Below are positions 61,701 through 64,000 of a stretch of DNA of 64,000 nucleotides, one piece after another; the stretch's first letter is position 1; the number at the start of each line of letters is the position of its first letter. The DNA is taken from the NCBI GenBank assembly GCA_965263285.1, contig CBDHHD010000016.1, positions 1-64,000 on the forward strand, in the 5' to 3' direction. Made by a program: the position numbers and the translations under genes. The DNA is from JASGCP01 sp965263285. Its GTDB lineage: Bacteria; Bacteroidota; Bacteroidia; Chitinophagales; Chitinophagaceae. Under the pieces are notes generated by a model. It was given only the letters and a program-made list of their open reading frames with translations, was not told where the DNA came from and searched no databases.

Positions 61701-64000
61701 CGTACCTGCATAATGCCTATTTGCAAAGGGAGTTCCTACTACAATATCTTGCTCATTGCTATAGGTAGATAAAAACAAATAGTATCCAGATAGCAAAACA
61801 CTATATAGACTCGCATTTAATTGTTTAGCTACTACTTTTAAATTTTGACTAGTTTCTTTTGACAACAAAACAACCATACCATCTCCCTCATAGTTCATTT
61901 GCAAAAGACGAGAAAAATCAATAGGCAAATGACTATTATTATATCCTTCTAATTGCTTTTTCCAATAACTCAATTCTTTATCCCATCTTTCCCCTTGTAA
62001 AAAATCCCTTTGCCATAAAGCATAATCCTTATATTGTATGTTTGTTGCGTGTGTTAATGACTTTTGATTAACTAATGATTGATATGCATGATAAACTTCT
62101 TTTTGAAATACCTCTACCGACCATCCATCAAAAGCTATATGATGAATCACTATTGTTAATACGATTTTGCCACCTTTCTTTTTGGGCATAAAAAACTTTA
62201 TCTGTATAGGCAATTCCTTATCTAATTGAAATGAATATCTTATTGCACTTAATATTTTATTTTCTACATCTCTCTTGCTAATATAGATTTCTTCTTGTAT
62301 TAGATTGTCTGGTATCGCCTTAACTGACTGATAAATTATTCCATTTTCATTTTCTTCAATAGTTGTTCGTAAAATCTCATGCTTCTCTACTACAAATAAC
62401 AATGCCTCTTTTAGCTTTTCTTTATCTAACACTTTGTCCATTTCAAACACCATTGGTATATTATACACTGCACTATTTTTCTTATCATACTGATAAATAA
62501 ACCACAACCTATTTTGTGCGTAGGATAATATTTGCTCTTCTTCACTATTAAATACTTGCTTTGTTATAGCTATCTTTTCAGTATTATCTGACAATAGATA
62601 CTCTGCTAACTGTCGAATAGTACTTCTTTCAAAAATAATTCTAACAGAAAAAGAAGTGTTAAATTCTTTATTAATCAAATTCATCAAACGAATACTTAAA
62701 ATACTATTCCCTCCTAATCTAAAAAATGATTGCATTACACTTAACTCTGATTCGACGATTTGTAATAAGTTAGACCATATCTTTAACAATCGTTCTTCTG
62801 TGTTATTCTTAGGCAATTCTATAACTTCATCACTTATTTTATATTCAATATTTAACAATGCTTTTCTATCTAACTTTCCATTCACTGTTAAAGGCATTTG
62901 TTCTATTTGTACTAGTCCTATAGGCACCATGTATTCAGGCAATTGCTTAGACAAATAACTTCTTAATTCTTCTACATCTACTTGTTCCTTAGCCACAAAA
63001 TAACCCACTAAATATTTATTATCTCCTTTCTCATTAACCAATACTGCCACTTGTTCAATAACTTGTTCATCCTTTAATCCTTGAATCCTAGTCTGAAATC
63101 CTTGAATCTTATTCTCTATCTCCCCTAATTCAATTCTATATCCCCTTATCTTCACTTGAAAATCATTTCTCCCTATATATTCAATATTGCCATCGGGGAG
63201 CATTCGCACTACATCTCCTGTTTTATACAATCTGGTATTTCTATTTTTCTTTTTATCTTCTTCTGTTTGAAAAGGATTTTGAATAAATCTTTCTGCAGTT
63301 AATTCAGGTCTATTCAAATAACCTCTTGCTACACCATCACCTCCAATATGCAACTCCCCTATACTTCCTATTGGCACAACTTGAAGTTTTGTATTTAATA
63401 AATATATCTTTATATTATCTATTGGTTTCCCAATTTGTTCTACTTCATCGATATTAATTTGTTTACCCAAAGCATATATGGTTGACTCTGTAGGTCCATA
63501 ATAATTAAACAGCAAATAATTTTTCGACCAATCATTAGCTATGTTTCTATTACATGGCTCTCCTGCATAAATAATATGTTTTAATTCTGGATAGATATGC
63601 TGCGGGAGTTGTGATAGCAATACAGGAGGGATATATAGATAATTAATAGATTTCTCTATAATATATTGAGATAAGAATGAAATGTTTTGTATGGCTAATT
63701 CATTAAAAATATGTAATTCGCCTCCTTGTACTAAAGGGCTTAAGAATTCACTAACAGAAACATCAAATTGATAAGAGGTAAACGCACTTGCCCTTAGATA
63801 TGTTTGATTAATTGGATATAAAATATACGCAGTAGCATATAAAAGATTAACAACATTTTTATGTTCTACCATCACTCCCTTAGGATTACCCGTTGTACCT
63901 GAAGTATAAATAATATATGCTAAAGAACGAGAGCTAATGGTTAATGGTAAATGGTTAATGGTTAATGAATATAATTTTTTTAGAAATTGTTCATCTGTTA
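45801..64000 (-). CDS. NRPS A, C-terminal part with thioesterase (continues beyond the right edge)
   Basis: The frame is open to the window end; the Met at 63875 is internal, since TSGTTGNPKG lies just before it. Order read from the right edge: A (code DVSYIAYIYK, partial), T; C (HHIAFDG), A Val, T; C (HHIVFDG), A (DAEHIGEVTK), T; Cy (DAIIMDNNS), A Cys without oxidase, T; C (HHAILDG), A Ser, T; C (HHIAFDG), A (DVSYIAYIYK), T, TE (GWSLGG at about 46291). The end ...LLKDANKEL with a TAA at 45801-45803 is the unaltered version of the NRPS B end. No epimerization domain is seen in this part. The T motifs are GGNS, or GGHS after Cys. Confidence 0.93.
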   Translation of the reverse strand, partial: TDEQFLKKLYSLTINHLPLTISSRSLAYIIYTSGTTGNPKGVMVEHKNVVNLLYATAYILYPINQTYLRASAFTSYQFDVSVSEFLSPLVQGGELHIFNELAIQNISFLSQYIIEKSINYLYIPPVLLSQLPQHIYPELKHIIYAGEPCNRNIANDWSKNYLLFNYYGPTESTIYALGKQINIDEVEQIGKPIDNIKIYLLNTKLQVVPIGSIGELHIGGDGVARGYLNRPELTAERFIQNPFQTEEDKKKNRNTRLYKTGDVVRMLPDGNIEYIGRNDFQVKIRGYRIELGEIENKIQGFQTRIQGLKDEQVIEQVAVLVNEKGDNKYLVGYFVAKEQVDVEELRSYLSKQLPEYMVPIGLVQIEQMPLTVNGKLDRKALLNIEYKISDEVIELPKNNTEERLLKIWSNLLQIVESELSVMQSFFRLGGNSILSIRLMNLINKEFNTSFSVRIIFERSTIRQLAEYLLSDNTEKIAITKQVFNSEEEQILSYAQNRLWFIYQYDKKNSAVYNIPMVFEMDKVLDKEKLKEALLFVVEKHEILRTTIEENENGIIYQSVKAIPDNLIQEEIYISKRDVENKILSAIRYSFQLDKELPIQIKFFMPKKKGGKIVLTIVIHHIAFDGWSVEVFQKEVYHAYQSLVNQKSLTHATNIQYKDYALWQRDFLQGERWDKELSYWKKQLEGYNNSHLPIDFSRLLQMNYEGDGMVVLLSKETSQNLKVVAKQLNASLYSVLLSGYYLFLSTYSNEQDIVVGTPFANRHYAGTEDMIGFFVNSLALRIQIDFKDTLKAYIEKVNATVTQGQNNQDIPFEQLVEELHVERDTSRHPIFQIMFGVQNFGGDDTILFKSYQSNRTNIIPAKFDITTMVSEVKDGLQIYFNYATALYKRETIDRFVKTYEFILTQIVRDRLDNDLKSIRFVNNEEYNYLIYDYNKTEREYPKDKTIHQLFEEQVVRAPNNIAVVFEEKQLTYQELNDKANQLANYLHNNYQTKADDIICLLLERSEWMIIAILGVLKSGAAYCPISSEYPEERILFILQDTQPKCLITNCKLKIENVQFAIVNVTDEQFLKELYLLTINHLPLTISSRFLAYIIYTSGTTGNPKGVMVDHSNVVSLVKGVDYVKLDSYSFTIQLSDICFDAFTFELWGMLLNGGKIYVPKDIKNMLEVQIFKRYCVEHNINTLWLTKTLFEALYLQDDTLFRHLTYLLVGGEALNSALVQQLMCANGPQFFINGYGPTENTTFSLTYTCNKNNKNQNIPIGKPLNNRTAFVVSNNNSLLPIGAIGELYLGGDGLSRGYLNRHELTAERFIQNPFQTEEEKKKNRNNRLYKTGDVVRMLPDGNIEYMGRNDFQVKIRGYRIELGEIEIRIQGFQDFRIIEQVVVLFNEKADNKYLVGYFVAKEQVDVEELRSYLSKKLPEYMVPTRLLQIEQMPLTVNGKLDRKALLNIEYKITDEVIELPNNNAEERLLKIWSNLLQISESELSTTQSFFRLGGNSILSIRLMNLVNKEFNTSFSVRIIFERNTIRQLAEYLLLDNIERIAITKQVFNSEEDQILSYAQNRLWFIYQYDKKNSAVYNIPMVFEMDKSVDKEKLKETLLFVVEKHEILRTIIEENEKAISYQSVKAIPDNLIQEEIYSSKSDVEKKILSIVKYSFQLDKELPIQIKFFMPKKKDGKIVLIIVIHHIVFDGWSVEVFQKEVYHAYQLLVNQKQLTHTTNIQYKDYALWQRDFLQGERWDKELNYWKEQLDGYNNSHLPVDFSRPLQINYNGEAIVALLSKETSQNLKVVAKQLNASLYSVLLSGYYLFLSAYSNEQDIVVGTPFANRHYAGTEGMIGFFVNSLALRIQIDFKDTLKAYIEKVNVTVTQGQNNQDIPFEQLVEELHVERDTSRNPIFQIMFSYQNFRNDNYQELFSLYPQFDGYELLAKFDITTMVSDQEEGLRIYFNYATALYKRETVERFVKTYELILTQIVKDKLNNKLSSIRFIDDREYNYLVYDYNKTEKEYPKGKTIHQLFEEQVVRTPNNIAVVFEDRKLTYQELNSKANQLANYLYHNYNTKADDIICLLLERSEWMIIAILGVLKSGAAYCPISHEYPEERILFVLQDTQPKCLITNCKLKIENVQLPIVNVIDEEFLRVLVSLTINHLQLIISSHALAYIIYTSGTTGSPKGVMIEHLSVINLRYAFDNLFIWQENERIINFSSYVFDASMEQFFLSLLKGFTLFMIPERLIQDVDGLISFINENEITHFHTTPSYFGSLPIVTLPTLNRLILGGERLTKEIRNKVYKIVLDNILFLNEYGPTETTVTSLVSSLNNTIDLNIGAPISNTYIYILNKEGLLLPQGSIGELYIGGDGVARGYLNRSELTAEKFISNYFQTEGEKQKNRNSKLYKTGDLVRMLPDGNIEYIGRNDFQVKIRGYRIELGEIENRIQGFQTRIEGLKDEQVIEQVVVLVNEKADNKYLVGYFVAKEQVDVEELRSYLSKQLPEYMVPTGLVQIEQMPLTVNGKLDRKTLLNIEYKISDEVIELPKNNTEERLLKIWSNLLKISESEISVTQSFFRLGGNSLLSIRLVGQLNRELLVQLSVKDIFAYPTIREISHIIEQKDTGFVYQDYMLTDIKKEDYSLFPLNNVQQAYYMGRIDLFEIGNISTGGYSEFVVNDLSVENLEKALNRLVLRHAGLRTVFTDQGQQILPADNCHYSIPVNKITTEEALLDIRNRLLNMKVDVARFPIIVIEVSEYKGSYVIHFMSDAIIMDNNSMRIFFTELVKIYNNLDIVLPTLHITYHEYILALQRIRDSKLFDKAKTYWETKLEDYDFSCNLPIVIEPSMVKQSTTKRGLRIIEKETYDILQEKLAKIQLSPTSLLLSLYGKVLCRWSGQDKFSINLTLFNRLPLHKEVNDILGDFTNLELYNYDDVKSRDIVEHYLKGVQNVLWDDIENNLFDGIDFQRLIRERKQWSISKAIAPIVLTSVLGFKEKKEEGDVINLFGRQHYSISRTSQVWIDNAVYEDDNGNLILRWDFVEQLFLPEVIEGMLDEYAYLIRKIAAMDIQRDRLEFYRLPATYQHIIEKYNATAEEYDVKTIIDFYDNCVIQDAYKCNAIAVLEGGNNKQAYKHREVAIGFKNIATHLYKYYKEEQTVAILSEKGYNQVVSSLGIMQSGKAYIPLNIHWSASRILEIMEESGTKVLLISKKEYEHKRQLQVSNIRLLIIEELLTKEWEKNIHLPIVLLSDIAYIIYTSGSTGKPKGVAISHENMINTLIAVNNRYKVTEKDSVLALSELSFDLSVYDIFGLLLVGGRIVFVNDEERQEPQHWLSLIEKHKITLWNTVPQLADLLVDEAKSNGISLDSIRLYLLSGDWLPLQLPDKIKRQSKDTQVISLGGATEGSIWSIWYEIGIVEGHWKSIPYGYPMPNQQIYILNHELIHSPVGVEGDIYIGGKGVAQGYWNNEEQTDKQFKEHHELGKIYKTGDRGILHAEGWVEFRGRKDFQVKIRGYRVELEEIENKLNKLEGVKQSAVQLFKKNNSEVLVGFVVREQLITKGADENFDKEVFKLEQRGIRNGLNGTIVLKENVSVDKLSKVINDSLGLPDYMSLQEIVFLDSMPLTANGKLDKSRLPKPEIEWQSYIAPNTQEEQEMVEIWSEVLNIDKSKIGIEDSFFNLGGHSITAIRLISKINSRFNFGLSFKDLFEYPTIRGLIKNSITLKQREQEGDYIPYQLIDSDVVISKEDYEDCYPAGMLQLGMFFEQEKLGHGTYLAFQIQYFSGKCNREKLERCLQTIINRHDILRTGYRMLEDGNIYALVQKRVEVKSKLFFVTDSIEEVRKKEIALAFNREIAGLYRFYIIEQAEGFVLFFSFHHAILDGYSLNLFIRELVDLYQHYNDKLYEEEQIQLLYGEFIRNELSALKNEDTRLFWREYLAESILLTPQWNFSKSSRISVVAERQQIEGLRLRQIEDIASKYSCTVEELLLLSYMTVLSLFFNERDIIIGLEKHNRIEKEGGDRQLGLFVTMLPFRYELRDKEALGTALSRLRDSVRKVVNHKQYPYNEIKQQLGGRDLFDIAYSYNDFSHFVGNEKRTHINEFLNEELSNITSILFICKVYKYSGGYGFVFSGHSNSVDQAYLSYFVRYYNSVLDQLCKEERVVFKLMDEDYQYLVYDYNKTERDYPKDKTIHQLFEEQVARTPNNIAVIFEEKQLTYQELNDKANQLAHYLHNNYNTKADDIICLLLERNEWMIIAILGVLKSGAAYCPISSEYPNERVLFILRDTQPKCLITNYKLKIEHVQFAIVNVTDEQFLKELYSFTINHLPFTICSHALAYVIYTSGTTGNPKGVMIDHQGVVNRIAWMQSKYPLNEADRVLQKTNYSFDVSVWELLWANWVGATIVVLKQGLEKDATHLLTTIQERKITTIHFVPSVLVAFLEYIVDKENSLVSLKYLFCSGEALELRTVIKFKHLFPAVSIYNLYGPTEASIDVLFADCNNLDKETLVPIGKPIDNTVAYILDGNIRLLPIGSMGELYIGGDGVARGYLNRPELTAERFIKNTFQTEEEKQKNRNSKLYKTGDLVRMLPDGNIEYIGRNDFQVKIRGYRIELGEIEIRIQGFQDYRMIEQVVVLVNEKGDNKYLVGYFVAKEQVDVEELRSYLSKQLPEYMVPTGLVQIEQMPLTVNGKLDRKSLLNIEYKITDEVIELPKNNIEERLLKIWSNLLQIAELELSVTQSFFRLGGNSILSIRLMNLINKEFNTCFSVRIIFERNTIRQLAAYLLEGNIEIIAVEKQSFNSEEEQVLSYAQNRLWFVYQYDKANSAVYNIPMVFEMDKSVDKEKLKESLLFVVQKHEALRTTIEENENGITYQSVKAISDNLIQEEIYSSKSDVEEKILSAIRYSFQLDKELPIQITFFIPKKKDDIIVLTIVIHHIAFDGWSTEVFQKEVCQAYQSLVNQKSLTHATNIQYKDYALWQRNFLQGGRYEKELHYWKEQLDGYNNSHLPIDFSRPLQMNYEGDAIVALLSKETSQNLKAVAKELNASLYSVLLSGYYLFLSAYSNEQDIVVGSPFGNRHYAGTEDMIGFFVNSLALRVHIDFKDTLKAYIKKVNAIVTQGQNNQDIPFEQLVEELRVERDTSRHPIFQIMFGVQDFGNHNDRILFRSYQINRTNIIPAKFDITTMVSEVKDGLQIYFNYATALYKRETIDRFVKTYECILNQIVRDSLDNGLNSIRFIDDREYNYLLYDYNKTEKEYPKDKTIHQLFEEQVVRTPNNIAVVFEEKQLTYQELNNKSNQLANYLHNNYQTKADDIICLLLERSEWMIISILGVLKSGAAYCPISPEYPEERILFILQDTQPKCLITNCKLQIENVQFLIVNLMDEEFLKVLVSLTINHLSLTINSHSLAYIIYTSGTTGNPKGVMVEHKNVVNLLYATAYILYPINQTYLRASAFTSYQFDVSISEFLSPLVQGGELHIFNELAIQNISFLSQYIIEKSINYLYIPPVLLSQLPQHIYPELKHIIYAGETCNRNIANDWSKNYLLFNYYGPTESTIYALGKQINIDEVEQIGKPIDNIKIYLLNTKLQVTPIGSIGELYIGGDGMARGYLNRPELTAEKFISNPFQTEEEKKKNRNSRLYKTGDLVRMLPDGNIEYIGRNDFQVKIRGYRIELGEVEIRILGWKNGGVIQQVVVLVNEKVDNKYLVGYFVAKEQVDIEELRSYLSKQLPEYMVPTGLVQIEQIPLTVNGKLDRKILLDMAVNFVGENIEAPANKLELRMLQIFATLLSLESNTISVTNSFFRLGGNSILSIRLASILNREFGTFLSVADIFKYPTIRELALQISYKKNSFNLILMLNNSVAKQAIYMIHPGGAGAEVYYNMAYRLQESYRCYGIGNYNLFLDNKMSEIRLLAKHYLHEIKKNITIEPCVLLGWSLGGKIALEMAYHLEQRGVKDIVVYLLDTIVMDETLINILNKKDLSFLKKVLNELLDNLNAGEDYKQRVLANISIEEKLNNDALTGKLIYSRCVLFRAMLSDKDENADFFQYKLSLPYNNVDKYVPIENIEVIEIQVSHQDIIKKEDEILHVVKQRILLKDANKEL
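49760..52890 (-). other. NRPS A module: C-A(Ser)-T
   Basis: C domain with HHAILDG (about 52440). The A core (FDVSVWELLWAN, HFVPS, FCSGEAL, NLYGPTEASID) gives DVWHFSLIDK, serine. It is the closest relative of the duplicated Ser modules of NRPS C. As there, a Ser module directly follows the Cys module. T motif GGNSILS is at about 49858. Confidence 0.8.
52930..56200 (-). other. NRPS A module: Cy-A(Cys)-T, no oxidase
   Basis: The Cy domain is near-identical to those of NRPS B module 4 and NRPS C module 2, except DNNS for DDNS in the active-site motif (DxxxxDxxS still intact). The cysteine A domain has DLYNLSLIWK, an exact match to the known Cys code, and passes from A8 to LPDYM without an oxidase. 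A thiazoline is predicted. T motif GGHS is at about 53030. Confidence 0.82.
56220..59380 (-). other. NRPS A module: C-A(unassigned)-T
   Basis: C domain with HHIVFDG (about 58935-58960). The A core (FDASMEQFF, FHTTPS, LILGGE, NEYGPTETTVT) gives DAEHIGEVTK. This is the third variant of the acidic-pocket code seen in NRPS B modules 3 and 5. T motif GGNSLLS is at about 56325, before a Cy domain. Confidence 0.72.
59400..62570 (-). other. NRPS A module: C-A(Val)-T
   Basis: C domain with HHIAFDG (about 62118-62140). The A core (FDAFTFELW, LWLTK, LLVGGEAL, NGYGPTENTTF) gives DAFWLGGTFK, the valine code. T motif GGNSILS is at about 59516. This is the only A domain in the window with this core, set between the same constant flanks as the others. 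Confidence 0.8.
62590..64000 (-). other. NRPS A, first visible module: partial A-T
   Basis: A core FDVSVSEF, YIPP, YAGEP and NYYGPTESTIY gives DVSYIAYIYK, the same code as the last module of this gene and module 1 of NRPS C. T motif GGNSILS lies at about 62706. The upstream domains lie outside the window. Confidence 0.72.

Noticed and set aside
63875..63877. Start codon of NRPS A at 63875
   Set aside because: The frame stays open upstream through TSGTTGNPKG and the rest of the A-domain N-terminus to the window edge, so this Met is internal.

Overview
The window is almost entirely non-ribosomal peptide synthetase (NRPS) coding sequence on the minus strand. The DNA is AT-rich. The three insertion-sequence types (IS1634-like, ISAon1/ISL3-like, IS30-like), and a TAnnTTTG-type -7 promoter element in front of two of the NRPS genes, point to a low-GC Bacteroidota. 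The decayed, nested insertion sequences resemble an IS-rich, possibly host-associated genome. The taxon is an inference; there is no rRNA or housekeeping gene to confirm it.

Layout, in transcription order (right to left): (A) the 3' two thirds of an NRPS gene, >64000 to 45801, ending in a thioesterase; (B) a complete 7890-residue NRPS, 43372 to 19700, with six modules and its own thioesterase; (C) the 5' part of a third NRPS, 15836 to <1, interrupted by a single-base frameshift at about 10005. Originally the genes were separated by short spacers (75 bp survives intact upstream of C). The A-B spacer now holds a decayed IS30 remnant plus a decayed ISAon1/ISL3-type element (43412-45752). The B-C junction holds two copies of one 1885-bp IS1634-family element, one inserted inside the other (15939-19714).

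Domain orders read from motifs. A: [..A(DVSYIAYIY)-T]-C-A(Val)-T-C-A(DAEHIGEVT)-T-Cy-A(Cys)-T-C-A(Ser)-T-C-A(DVSYIAYIY)-T-TE. B: C*-A(Phe-like)-T-E-Cy-A(Cys)-T-C-A(DPEDIGEIT)-T-Cy-A(Cys)+Ox-T-C-A(DPEHIGEIT)-T-E-C-A(Gly)-T-TE. C: C*-A(DVSYIAYIY)-T-Cy-A(Cys)+Ox-T-C-A(Ser)-T-C-A(Ser)-T-C-A(partial). The Cy domains carry DxxxxDxxS, so the lines should install thiazolines. Two Cys adenylation domains carry an inserted SagB/McbC-like oxidase that should give thiazoles. B should therefore make something like (acyl?)-D-Phe-thiazoline-X-thiazole-D-X'-Gly; this is a prediction from ten-residue codes. C* marks start condensation domains with an altered active-site motif.

The three genes are siblings built by recombination. 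Cy-A(Cys)-T-C blocks are nearly identical between genes, A domains share near-constant flanks around a swapped specificity core, and gene C has a 3198-bp in-frame tandem duplication of one whole module with only four substitutions noticed. All standard A domains also carry heptanucleotide repeat tracts inside the coding sequence, an unusual feature. No transporter, MbtH-like protein, phosphopantetheinyl transferase or regulator is in the window.
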